Below are positions 53,171 to 64,000 of a DNA stretch of 64,000 bases, one piece after another (within the stretch, counting starts at the first letter, position 1; each line of letters starts with the position of its first letter). Made by a program: the position numbers and the translations under genes. This DNA comes from Plasmodiophora brassicae (Eukaryota > Endomyxa > Phytomyxea > Plasmodiophorida > Plasmodiophoridae). A model generated the notes under the pieces. It was given only the letters and a program-made list of their open reading frames with translations, was not told the origin of the DNA and did no database searches. The DNA is taken from assembly GCA_039704465.1 (NCBI GenBank), contig JASFAU010000015.1, positions 434,001 to 498,000 of the forward strand, written 5' to 3'.

Positions 53171-55556
53171 CTATATCCACGGGTTGCTATACGGGACGGA
53201 GGGCTTTCGCGGCCCGGGATTAGGCGAGGGCATACTCGATCGTCGCTGCCTCGTCGGGGGCGGCGCGATCGTCTTGCTGCCATTGCTGATGTAGCACCCG
53301 GACCCGTCCACAGGGGTCGACCCGCCCGACAGGTCGGCGTTGAAGAACGGGTCCCAGTCGGCCATGCTGGCCGCCCCCGGCGATATGAGCGGGCTGTGGA
53401 ACGACGGCGACGGCTGTGGCGGCTGCCAGGACGCCGTTGTCGACGCGACGGACGACGCTCGACTGCGATTGTTGCTGGTCGGGTTGCCGTTGTTGTTGTT
53501 GTTGTGACTGCGACTGTTGCTGGTCGGGTTGCCGTTGTTGTGTCGGTGAATGCCAGCGCGGCCCGGCGCCGCTGACAGGCGAACATAGTTCGTCGGGACC
53601 GCTGACGACGAGTGCCTGCGAGCCATCCCTCCACCGGCGCTGAGTGCCATCTGCGCGAACCCAGCCGAAAGCTGTGGGAACTGCTGGTGCGGTTGCATCG
53701 GGTACTGCTGTTGCAACGGCGGGCGCCCGGGCATGTAGGCCGGCGTCTTGGAGACCGAGGACGCCAACAGGAAATCCGTCACGTGGCGACGATCGGCGAC
53801 GCCGGACGCGGAGCCGACACAACCGCCGCCGACGCGATGGCCGGCGTACGAATAGATGGGCGGGTGCTGATGACCCTCGGCACGGTTATGGGTCCACTGC
53901 GCGTGTGGGGTGACGATTCGCTGCGGTGCGCTCCGCATGGGGAACGAGTGGGTGCCCGGTCGCGACGGAATGTAAGGGCCAGAGTAGGCCGCACCGGTGA
54001 CGAAAGGGTGCCCGGCCGCTTGCGCAGGGGTCCATCGCATGTGCGGATCAATACGAAGCATGCCGGACAGGAAATCGATGAAGCAGTCGAGCGTCGTGTC
54101 GTCGTCGTCGTCTTCCCGGGGACGCTCGTGCGACCTGACGATGTCCTCCAGGGACACGCCCGGGAAGTAGCGGGTCGCCCCCTCAGTGGCCTTCTTGATC
54201 GCCGGGTGCAACTCCATGTCGTCAGCGAAATACCGGGGGGAGTGGGCCCCGGATCGTAACATGGCAGGGGGAGGCGCCCCACAGACTTCGACGATCCTCC
54301 GGACCTGGTCCTGCTCGTCGCTGCCAGGAAACAACGGCAGGCCGAGGAAGAGCTCGGCGGCGATGCATCCGAGGGACCAGATATCGATCGACGATTGATA
54401 GGGCAGCCCGAGCAGAATCTCAGGAGCGCGATAGAATCGCGACTGGATGTACGAGTAGACCGTCTGGAATTCGAAGCACGCACTGCCAAAGTCGATCACC
54501 TTGATGGTGGACGAATTGCCGTGCCGGAGCAGGATGTTCTCCGGTTTCAGGTCGCAGTGAATGATGCGATGGTGCCGAAGCAGCGTCAGCGTCTCAAGCA
54601 GTTGCGACACGAACACGCGGATCATCGCGATGGCGACGCCGCGATGGTTCTGTAGCTTGATGACGTCGTACAGCGTCATGCTCAGCACTTCGAACGCCAG
54701 GCACAGGTGGTTCTTGAACATAAAATTGTCGAGCAGGCGCACGATATGATGGTCATCGTTGGGATCGCACTGATCGTTCAGCAGCTTCAGGATGCGGATC
54801 TCCATGAACGCCTGGGAGACGATCTCAGCGACCGGGCCGGCGTCAACGGCGACGACGAGCGGCGTCTACCTGATTATAGTAGGCGGGGCGGTTCTTGATG
54901 ACCTTGATGGCGACCGTCGCATGGGTCGTAAGGTCCTCGCACCTGACCACTTGACCGAACGTCCCCTGACCGACGAGATCGATGACGCGGAACCTACGGA
55001 CGGGGCTGGCACGGATCACGACGGTCAGGCAGGGCGCGTCACATGCGACATCATCGACGGTTTCGCCGTACAATTCGTTCTCGGAGTGGAGGACGTCGTT
55101 GACGCAGAGGATCAGGTCGGACGCGTCGTTATCGAACCCATTGTTCCCGGCCGGGACGTGCGGCTTCGTCAGCATGCGACGCGGGTTCGTCGACCGATTA
55201 TACCGGAACGCCGGGTACACCTTCGCGTACAGCGGCACTAGGCCTCGCGTCGCCCGAAGCAGCGGCGTCGTGCGTCGCCACCCCCGTCTGCACGATGCGA
55301 CTCAGCGACACACGCGGACCGATCGGACCGGGACGCGCGACTACCTCGCCGGCGCCTGGCCCCGTCTGACGAACGCGCCAAACGCTGTCCCCGCCTCGCC
55401 TATCGCGGCGACGCCATCGGCGGCCGGCGCCGCGCCGGCCGCCCCCGCATTGACGCGCTTGACAACGGGGGCGGAAATGACGTCATCGGCAACGCCGACC
55501 CCCATGGAAATCGTCGTCGGTGCGCGCGGTTCACGCGGCTCGCGCCACGGCCCCAT
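53171..55556 (-). CDS. YAK1: YAK1-type dual-specificity kinase (DYRK family)
   Basis: Model complement(join(53171..54823, 54870..55287, 55345..55556)), 760 residues. Introns of 46 and 57 nt. The DYRK-homology step NPRRMLTKPHVPAGNNGFDN and SDLILCVNDVL precede the glycine loop GQGTFGQV, Lys in VAIKVIK, catalytic IHCDLKPENILL, DFGSACF and activation loop YSYIQSRFYRAPE (second Tyr autophosphorylated in the family). The C-terminal 250 residues are Gln/Pro/Asn-rich with a tandem NGNPTSNxRS repeat (DNA 53460-53540). YAK1 restrains growth under stress downstream of PKA or TOR in fungi and plants. Confidence 0.92.
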
Positions 55557-55950
55557 CACCCGTCCACGTGCCGATCATCGTCGCGACACTGCCAATGCGG
55601 GTCCCAAAAATCGCGGCGCCGCGGCGCTATACGCGCCTCGTGCCCCCGCGCCGCCACAGACGGCGCCCCAGCAGCCCGCGCCGTCTCGCAACATGCGCGT
55701 TTTCTGCGCAGGACCAGCGCCGCGGGCGCCCGGATCGGAACCCCGCGTGTCCGGCCTGCAGCAGGGCGCCGCGCAGGTAGCGGCGCGGTCAAGGGGTAAC
55801 TGCGGACATGTGCTGGCCCCGACTGCATGCCCGCACACCTGACAACGTGTGCGCGATGGTATGTTTATCGGCGTCGGCTGACGGGGGGAGGGGAACGTGC
55901 GTTGTGCCCCGGTACGGGTCCAACGTCGGACTTCACGCGGCGACGTACGA
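55557..55950. other. GC-rich region between divergent YAK1 and ABCG genes
   Basis: Open frames on both strands reflect high GC. It probably holds the promoters and 5-prime ends of both genes. A short frame from 55858 could be the first exon of the transporter, but this is not shown. Confidence 0.3.
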
Positions 55951-58900
55951 ACCAAGTGGCGGCGTTCGCTGTTGACGCCCACCTACACCCAGTGGCACTG
56001 TACCGGGTGCCTTGTACCACAGCAACAGCGTACCACCTGGGTCGATGGTGATGGACGCGTCTAGCGGCGTGCAGGTCACAGGAGGATCGTATAATAACAG
56101 GTCGACGGCCGCGTCATCGTACCTGGCAGGCGCCAGTCGGCGCAATGGGAGGCAAGCGGAAAGGCACCGGATACGCGGGGAACGTGTTCGAGTCGCCAGG
56201 CCCCATACTGGGGCAACCCTGGCAAGTGCCGGCGCTGGCCGACCTCCCGCCGATTCCACCAGGGGTCGGCTTCGGCTGTTACTATCAGCCGAATGCGTCG
56301 GTAGGAGTGCCGCTGGTCCCATCCTATCGCCCATGCGACCCAGGTCGGCGGGCCCGGGATCGGCGGGTGTGATTCCTTGCCGTGCTCTGACAGACGCCCA
56401 GGGTACTTCTGCCCGTACGTTGTCGACCAGGTCATGCTGCTGTGCCCGCCGAGTCCCGAATGCTTCATGAACCGATTAGCTGGCGGAAGCCCTTGCCTGG
56501 TCAGGGCGCCGCCCCCGGAACCTTGGCACCACATCATCAGCAACTGACTCACTGGCCCCACAGCCACAAGGCCGGTTTGAGCCCGCGCTCTGCCCAGCAG
56601 GTCGGGTCGTCGTGTGCGCTGATCCCAGGTGACGGTCCCGAACACGTAACCGACGTCCCTGCCAGGCTTCTACTGCCCCACGCCGTCAACGATCCACCCG
56701 TGCCCCGAGGGCCACTATTGCGTCACCGGGACGACACAACCGACGCCCTGCCAGTTCATGTCGTCGTGCCCCACAGGGACCATCACCGAGACGCATTTCG
56801 GCACGCTCCTCATCGTGCTTCTGGCCGACGTCTTGCTCTGCGTCGTCTTCTACTGCCAGTCGGTGTACGAGAGGCGCCGGGACGGCGCCAGCTGGATCGA
56901 CGCCGCGACGCCGACGTTCCTCCAGGGGCGCGGGCGTCGCCGTCGGCCCAAGACGACACGTAAGGATGCGGAATGCCCCCCGTTCGAGCAGGTTCCGGCG
57001 GTTAAATGCACGAACGGCAGCAGCTGACAAGTACCCGGGGACGCGGCCCACACAGGTGAGAGCGGCGACGGCGACGATTGCCGCTGGGGCCGACGCCGCC
57101 CGTGCGACGACCAGCACGTTCGAGGAGGTCAGCGTCCTCGTGCAAGCGTTCCGCGACGGGTTCAACGGCGACGAGCGCCTGCGAATGCACTTTGCGTTCG
57201 ACAACCTGACCCTGGCGCTGCCGACCGGGAAGGTCGTCCTGGGCGGCGTCACCGGTGGCATTCGCGCAGGCCACATGACCGCCATCATGGGCGGCTCCGG
57301 CGCCGGAAGTACGATGCCGCCCCGTCCCTGACGTCGCGTGCGACGGCCCCTGAGCAGCGCGCCACGTAGAGACGACGTTCATGAACGTGCTCATGGGGAA
57401 GGTGCAGCGGACGGGCGGGGCGCTCAGGATCAACGACGAGGTCGACGAGATCCACAACTACCGCAACCTGATCGGGTTCGTCCCCCAGGTACGACGCGTC
57501 GACGACAGCGATGCAGGGGGTCGCTTGCCGATCGACGTTCGCCCCAGGACGACACGATGCTGCGCGTGCTGACGGTTCGGGAGGCGGTCCTGCATTCCGC
57601 CCGTATGCGCCTACCGAGCTCCTGGCCGGCGTCCAAGGTTGCCGCCCACGTCGACAACCTGCTGCGCGCGTTGAAGTATGGGTTTCGGTCTGGACGACGA
57701 CGTCATGGGGGTCTGACCGAAGGGTCGGCCGCAGCCTGTCGTCGGTCGCCCACACCCGCATCGGCGATGAGGTGACGCGGGGGATCAGCGGCGGCCAGCG
57801 GAAACGGGTCAACATTGCCCTGGAGCTCGTTGCCGGTACACGAGGCCCGTTTGACGCGTCACCCACTGGACGCTGACCGGTGTGATCGACGCAGCGCCCC
57901 TGGCACTGTTCCTCGACGAGCCCACAAGGTAGGCGGTGTGCTCATTCGGGGGTCGCACCAGCTGGGCGAGGTTCTGACGGGCCCGCCCCAGCGGGCTGGA
58001 TGCCACCGCTTCCCTGGACGTGGTCGACATCCTGCAGGCCGTCTCCAAGCTGGGCGTCACCGTCGTCTCGATCATCCACCAACCGCGGATCGAGATCTTC
58101 GAGCGCTTCGACGACGTCCTGCTGCTGGCGCCCGGCGGGCGCACCGCCTACTTCGGGCCGATCGCCAGGGCGAAGGATTACTTCACGTCCCTGGGGTTCC
58201 GGTTCGACAGCGAGGCGAACCCGGCCGACGTCCTCATGGATATCGTGTCCGGCCGAGGGCAGAGAGCCGATCCCGGTCGCGAGGTCCCGGAGGACCTCGC
58301 CAGCCAGTGGGCGTCGTCGGGCCCGACCGTCCACGTGGACCGGTCGACGACCACCACCACTGAGTCAGGTGGCGGGCCCACCAACAAGGCCATGCGCAGC
58401 GTTGCCGCCAAGCGCGGCGCGACGTGGCTCCAGCAGGCGTTCCACTGCCACAACCGGAGCCTCCTGAAGCAGTCTCGAGAGCTGACCTCGCTGCAACTCG
58501 AGGTCGGTGCTGGCGCCGGCAGCGCCTCCACAGGGTCGGGACCCAACCCTGCGTTTCGCCCCACAGTTGTTCTGCGCGTTCCTGGCCGGGTTCCTCATGG
58601 GCAACGCGGTGACCGGCAACGTGGAGTCGTTCTATGGCCTGACGTTGGAGCCCTACGCGCTGATCTCCCTGCAACCCGACGGCTGGCTGATCGCCATGTG
58701 TAATAACGCACCGAGGGAGGGGGACCGCACGCACGACCCACCGCCCTAACGTTTTCGATCGTGGCAGACGGCATGCTGGCCGGCATGTCGGTGGCGTTAT
58801 CCGCCGCCCCGTCCGGCGTCAACGTGTTCGGCGAAGACCTGCCTGTGTACTGGAGGGAAACGGCGTCGGGGCAGTCGCCGTCCGCCTACTACGTGGTAGG

Positions 58901-59628
58901 CGATGCGACGTCCACCCGTACTGCCCAGGGCGATGCGCTCACCGCCCGACAGGGCACGTCGATCAGCGTCCTCTGGCGGATCGTGCTGTCGGCGGCACAC
59001 TTCACCGCGATCTACTACGTGCTGGCCAGGCCCACGTTCGCCGTCGGCCTCCAGTACCTCATGATCCTGCTCAACGTCTACTGCGTCTAGTTCAGTGCCG
59101 CGTTCGACGTTCGCCGGTGCGCCGCCGCCCTCTGACAGCGACGCCTGCTAGCGGAATCTCGGCCTGCATCTCGATGATCACCAGCCGCGGGAACATGGCC
59201 CTCGTGTCCGTCGTCACCACGTCCGTCATGGCGTTCAACTGCGGGTTCCTGATCACGCTCAACCGCGCTCGGGACGCCGGCTTCGAGTGGGCATTCGACC
59301 TCGGCCCGAACCGCTGGATGGCGGAAGCGCAGTGTACGCACGATGCTCTGTGGCTCGCCGAACACGCCCACCCGCCCGCTGACTCGGCCATTGTTGCAGT
59401 CGCGCTGACGCTGAACACCTACGAAGGCGTCTACAACCTCGCGAGCGAGGCCAGAAAATACGGGTGCGCTCGATCCCGTCCGCATCGTTCGCACCGACGC
59501 CTGACCGTCGCAGGTACGACCTGGACGCGTTCGCGAACGACATGCTGATGATGGTCGCGCTGGGCATCGCCTACCGCGTCGTCGCGTACGTGTTCATGGT
59601 GACGGCGCACCGCGACAAGCAGAAGTGA
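55950..59628 (+). CDS. ABCG-type half transporter with Cys-rich N-terminal region
   Basis: Multi-exon, start not fixed. Cys-rich extracellular-type N-terminus with GFYCPTPSTIHPCPEGHYC (about 56670-56730), then a membrane span (TLLIVLLADVLLCVVFYCQ), as in plant ABCG24/28. ATPase domain: Walker A GGSGAGK (Lys codon split by intron 57309-57369), VPQ/DDTMLRVLTVREAV (intron after 57488), signature ISGGQRKRVNIALE (57780-57825), Walker B ALFLDEPT (about 57900-57925), D-loop SGLDATASLD and H-loop SIIHQPR (about 58070). Membrane domain follows from 58550; the last span ends at 59627 (RVVAYVFMVTAHRDKQK). It moves lipids or other hydrophobic compounds across a membrane as a dimer. Confidence 0.87.
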
Positions 59629-59677
59629 GCGGGGCGGCACAATACACGATCGCCGGGCGGGTGCGCGCGGTTCGCCA

Positions 59678-60290
59678 ATGACGAAACGGAACGCGGCGGC
59701 GCCCGCCAACGGCGATGGCGCTGCGGCGCCCGCGAAGACCATCGCGAAGCGCCAGGCGGAACGTGGCGGCAGGCGCCCGACGGGAGCGGCGCTGTCGATA
59801 GGCGATCGGGTGCCGGCGATCGATCTGGTGACCGACGCGGGCGACGTCGTGTCGACGACGTCGCTGACGTCGGACGGGCCGATCGTGATCTTCTTGTACC
59901 CGCGGGCGAACACGCCCGGCTGTACGCGCCAGGCGTGCGGGTTCCGCGATCACGCCGACGATTGGGCGCGGGCCGGCTACACTGTGTTCGGATTGTAAAG
60001 CAAACGGGTCGTCCTGTCGTGGCGTCGTCGGTCTGACCCGTCCACCCAGGTCGGCGGATTCGCCGACGACGCAGGCGAGATGGAAGGCGAAGCACAACCT
60101 CGGGTACACGCTGCTGACGGACAAGGAGCGCGCGCTGATCAAGGCGCTCGGCGCGCACAAGCCGCCGGCCAGCATCACGCGGTCGCATGTCGTCATCGGC
60201 CAGGGCGGCGTCATCGAGGACGTCCAGGTCGGCGTCAGGCCGGAGCAGAGCGTCCAGGTCGCGTTGGACAAGGTCACGGCGTCAACCTGA
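59678..60290 (+). CDS. Peroxiredoxin Q/BCP
   Basis: Model join(59678..59994, 60050..60290), 185 residues, with a 55-nt intron (GTAAAG to CCCAG). An Ala/Arg/Lys-rich N-terminal extension of about 40 residues precedes the thioredoxin fold. Peroxidatic and resolving cysteines lie five apart in NTPGCTRQACGFRDH, the PrxQ arrangement. After the intron come SADSPTTQARWKAKHNL and the C-terminal strand. It reduces hydroperoxides using thioredoxin. The N-terminal extension might target an organelle or, being Lys-rich, the nucleus. The stop is 59 bp from the convergent DUF3684 gene. Confidence 0.92.
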
Positions 60291-60349
60291 TTGCAGGCGA
60301 CTACCAACACGGGTCCCAGCGATACAATAGTTTAGGTCGACGGCCCGCT

Positions 60350-63300
60350 TTATCGTATCGCGTCGATGAACGTCGTCGCGCGGCGAAAGAAATGCTGCCA
60401 GAGAGTATTGCAGGCGTCGGCGAACTCCTTGTTGTGCGGCCCGACAGCGTTATGCGCCAGCTCGTGCACCATGACGCCCAGCCACTGACAGACACGAAGG
60501 TCAGGAACGGGAACGACGAGAACGTGAACAACGCGCGCCCCTGCTTACGTATACGAACGGCGTCCGGCGATCACCGTCGTACGGGGACAACGAGAAATGC
60601 TGGACAATGTTGAAACTGATGGCGCCGTTGCGATTGAACGCGATCAGCCGGGACGAGGAATCCCAGAACAGGGTCATGGTCAGGCGCTCGAGGTCGAACA
60701 CGCCGGCGGCGAGCGCGATCACGATCTGGGCGAGGTCGCCGGCACAGTCCTGGACATCGGGGCGGAGGAGATGCCCGCTCTGGTCCGGATGGCAGTACAC
60801 GGGCAGGTTCGAGAACGTGACGCCGGGTGCCAGCACCAGGTTGATCGGCTGGGAGGGTTCAGGGCACCCCTCCCGGAACGGAATCGACTCGGCAATGGAC
60901 GCGTCCAGAGGCGTGTTCCGACGAAGGCCGCCGAGGAACCGGTCGACCTCGTCCTGGAACGACATGAACTTCCGGTTGATCTGCGTCGTCGTCGGCGGCA
61001 CCGGCACAGCCTCGCTCGGGACCTGTTCAGACGCCTTGAGAAGCTTTTTGAGCTTCCGGAACGGGTTCAGCTGACGACGTCCTGCGTCCTGCGAACGCGT
61101 CACATCGTCGGACGGCTGTGTTTCGTTCGGTGCCTGAGAGGGCATGGATCGTTCGGATTCCTGCCCGGCCGTGGGAGCGGGAGCTTGTCGGCATCCAGGC
61201 ATGTCCGGGCGTTTGGCAATCAGACGATCGACGGGGAACCCTTTCGCTCGCAACGATTGCAGAGACGCCTCGAGAATGGTGGCGCAGAGCAGTGAGTCGG
61301 CCATGGTGCTCTTCTGGAATATGAAGCCGGACAGCGCCGTGCCGATGTCGAAGAAGTCGAACTTGGGCGTGACGAACAGGGAGAATTTCGACGACGCGAA
61401 GCAGGCGGTCGTCGGCAGGGCTTTGACCAGTGAGCGGAACGTCAGGCGCCGCTGGATAGTCGCAACGATGACGACTTCGAGCTCGTCGCCGAGACGTACG
61501 GCCAGGGGCCGCAACTCGAGGTCCTTCTTGCGGTACAGGATCACGGGAAGGCGCTCCTTGATCCGTTGCAATAACTCATCGGCCATGTCAGCAGCGTTTG
61601 CGATGATCGACCCTGGTTCGCATTGTTCGGTCACGGCCTGGCAAACGTGTGAGCTGACGAGGATGGTTTCAATTGAGCCCGGAACCTACGTGGGAGAGCC
61701 ATTGCGAGCCAAGGTTTTCGTAGAGCGATTCCAGAAGGTCGTCCCGAGGGGCACTCAGCGTTTCGAACGATTCGGCCAGCATGGTGTTGTCGATCAGGAC
61801 GATTTTACCGGCGTTGGCGACGACGTACGTCGTCCGACCATCGGACGCACCGGATGGCGAAATGCCAAGCAGGCATGGCGTCGATGCCATCCGCGCCCTG
61901 ACGTCGCCGTGAAGCTGATCCCATTGCACGGCCAAGAACCGTAGCAGCTGAAGGTACTGATCGGGGCCCAAGGTTTCCAACTGTCGAGCACCAGCGGTCG
62001 CGTTTGCGGCAATCTTCAACGCCAGCTGGTTCGCCGTTGGCGAATCGCGAACACCGATATTCCGGAGGAAGGCGGACGCCATCGGCGAGAAGCGGACGTA
62101 GGTGAACAGGGACGAGAAACGCCCGAACGTCTGGTCATCATTGTCCGTCGGCGCCAAGTACACCTTGTGAGCCAATTGGAGTTCCTGCGTGTTCCCAACG
62201 GGAATGATGGGCAGTGACGAGATCGTCTTCAGATCGGCGGCCGAAAAGCGGCGCTTCTCGAACATTGCCCACAGAAAGCAGAAGATTTGGTCAGCATGCG
62301 CGCGGTCGAATTTCGCTTCACGTAGGGCCAACAGGATCGCATGTGACGGCGGCGCTTCAGGAACAAGCAATCTTCTCGCGTGTTGCGTCCATCGCTCGTG
62401 CAGAACTGGGAAGCCCAGTAGCGCTGCCGCTGGACTCTCAAAGCATTCCAGCGGTGCAGCAACAACGTCGGTGGCGGTCGAGTCAGCAGTCGGAAGGAAC
62501 TTGACGCGGGTTGCTGGATTCGCCAGGTCGAACGCGTCTTCGCTCGTTGACGATCTGCGAGCGTACGCTCCGGTCAGGTTGTCAAGCAGGTACGTAATCC
62601 CATGATCGCGTTGCTTCGGTGCCAAACTGACATCAGACAAGGCGGACAGCAGAACCGCAAGCGAGGGATGCTGTCTCATTCCCAGGCGAACCAGGAACCT
62701 GCCCTCGTTGCTCGTTTCATTAACCGCTTCAGAGAACGCAGCGACTGGGATCTTTGGGCTGCCAACATCAACGATCGAACGGTTCCAGGGTACGACAAGT
62801 TCGGCGGGGGCAAAGAATCGCTTGGGGTCTTGTAGCTGTGCTGGCAGGAAACGAGTCGCCTGCAGGCGTGACAATTCGTCAGGCGACAATTGCGATTGCA
62901 TACGTGTTAGATAGCCAATCAGCTGGTGGGCGGGCCATGCGATGTCATCGAAACGTTCGAAGATGATAGCCGGGTTGATGTGATCGCGGACGCCAATGTG
63001 AAGCAGGATGCGACGAACAGCGCCAGTGGTGCCAACGATGCCACCGGCAACCGTCGGCAGGTCGGCGAACCCTCCTGTTGCGCGCTCGTCAATGTAGAGA
63101 TCGGTCGGCGGGAGCAGGATGTTGATGCTGGACGGAATACAGTGCATTGTGGCAAGAGCAGCGGTGGTCTCCGCGCGGTGTTCCGGCGTCATGCTCGTCC
63201 AACACTGCGCCAGGACGTCAACGAATCCGTCAGCGCCGCGGTTCGTCCCGTCGTTCTCGCAGACTTGTGCGGCATGCTTGACGAATGCAACGGGGGACAA

Positions 63301-64000
63301 CGCTGGAAGCCATAGACCGAGATCGCGAGCACTGAATTCACAGGCAACGAAGAACGGCAACGTCGCCTTCATTCGGAAGCGTTCCGGGCCGGAAAGAAAC
63401 GCCTTGAGCAACGAGAAATTCTCAAACGACGACACAGAAACGACCGCATGGTCGACAGCATCGCCGGTGGTGGGCCCTTCCTGGGACATTCTCTTGGGCA
63501 TACGAAGCTGAATAGCGTTAAGGACATCACGCTGCTGTCTGATCAGTGCGCCTCTGCCGTTGGTCTTGGCATGGAGCTTGAATATCCACTTCAGAAGGGC
63601 GATTAACTCGTCGACTGCGAGCTGGCGATCCCGGACGTCGTTCCTCAGATCGTCCAGGCTCAGCCGTTGGAGAAGCCCGCGCTGAAGTAGCTCGTCAAGA
63701 AACTTGTCGATGGAGGCAGGTACCGCTGTATCGGCAATCAGCTTCCCTAGCCCGTCCGTAGGCCAGTGTTCAGGAGGAACCACAGCCGTTGATCGACTGT
63801 CCTGCGCAATATGGGCCTCGATGCCCAGATGCGGCAATCGTGCTTGGTTGGCAGGAACGGGGCCGCGCTGGACAGTCCACACGAGAGGAGCGGATGAAAA
63901 GCTGAAGAACCCGTAAGACAGAAGTTTCCCGACGTCAGCAAGCGGGGACGTTGCAGTACGGGCCATTGATGCCATCGATGTCGCAGCATCGGCAGGTTGG
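60350..64000 (-). CDS. Large DUF3684/sacsin-like protein with C-terminal HELAH motif (5-prime end outside window)
   Basis: Model complement(join(60350..60484, 60549..61637, 61690..>64000)). Introns of 64 nt (GTAAGC to GTCAG) and 52 nt (GTAGGT to GCCAG) in phase 0. At least 1178 residues are visible, and the frame is open to the right edge. The sequence resembles the fungal DUF3684 family, giant proteins whose N-terminal Hsp90-like ATPase would lie off this window. The last exon encodes VMVHELAHNAVGPHNKEF, an HExxH zinc-peptidase-like step with a third His six residues on. The middle of exon 2 has a Ser/Gln-rich linker. The function of the family is not established; a chaperone-like role has been suggested by the ATPase fold. 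Confidence 0.75.

Noticed and set aside
53416..53643. Cys-rich plus-strand frame (CCWSGCRCC repeats)
   Set aside because: It is the antisense reading of the Asn-rich tandem repeat in the YAK1 C-terminal region.
54982..55842. 286-codon plus-strand frame opposite YAK1 exons
   Set aside because: The minus-strand kinase motifs and two clean introns explain this region.
1..64000. CRISPR arrays, rRNA genes, tRNA genes, bacterial operons
   Set aside because: I saw no regularly spaced repeats, no rRNA-like sequence and no convincing tRNA cloverleaf. The gene content and introns are eukaryotic.

Overview
The window is nuclear DNA from a compact, GC-rich unicellular eukaryote. It carries spliceosomal introns, PEX7, prefoldin, Paf1-complex LEO1, YAK1, SERINC, PIG-W, PP2A-A and a nuclear-encoded mitochondrial ATP synthase subunit. 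I worked out about 28 introns exactly. All are GT-AG, 41 to 77 nt long, and most are 48 to 68 nt. Their donors are loose beyond GT. Genes stand 45 to 300 bp apart in the dense parts. Short introns, high GC, a DYW-type PPR protein, a plant-like ABCG transporter and secreted ankyrin-like genes would fit a plasmodiophorid-type protist. I cannot name the organism from this window alone, and an amoebozoan or other protist remains possible.

Layout. 1-16.6 kb is a repeat-rich accessory block. It holds an intact three-domain dehydrogenase/aminotransferase fusion gene (2467-5943), decayed Tnp2-type transposase, fold-back repeats, and copies A, B and C of a 2.3 kb multicopy gene unit. That unit encodes a predicted secreted protein with Cys/His repeats at its C-terminus. 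Copy B runs into an Ulp1-like (C48) protease domain whose catalytic Cys is Ser. 16.6-20.9 kb is ordinary gene territory: COX19, an F-box/Kelch gene, a PPR-DYW gene and prefoldin 2. 20.9-26.9 kb is a second repeat block with two broken copies of the fusion gene flanking copy D of the secreted-protein unit. 27-32.9 kb holds ATP synthase OSCP, SERINC, an MscS-like channel and TMCO1. 32.9-37.3 kb is poorly resolved. It contains methyltransferase-like and ankyrin-like remnants, both carrying inverted duplications of coding sequence. 37.3-64 kb is dense housekeeping: LEO1, a Reeler-domain secreted protein, an ABHD1/3-type hydrolase, PIG-W, PP2A-A, PEX7, a DENND4-like DENN protein, CWC21, YAK1 kinase, an ABCG transporter, peroxiredoxin Q and a large DUF3684/sacsin-like protein that runs off the right edge.

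The genes form no single pathway. The housekeeping ones serve mitochondria (COX19, OSCP, PPR-DYW), membranes and lipids (SERINC, PIG-W, TMCO1, ABCG, ABHD), transcription and splicing (LEO1, CWC21), signalling (PP2A-A, YAK1) and trafficking (PEX7, DENND4). The unusual biology lies in the two repeat blocks. There a rare fusion enzyme has been duplicated and broken beside a multicopy secreted-protein unit, and inverted duplications of coding sequence recur.
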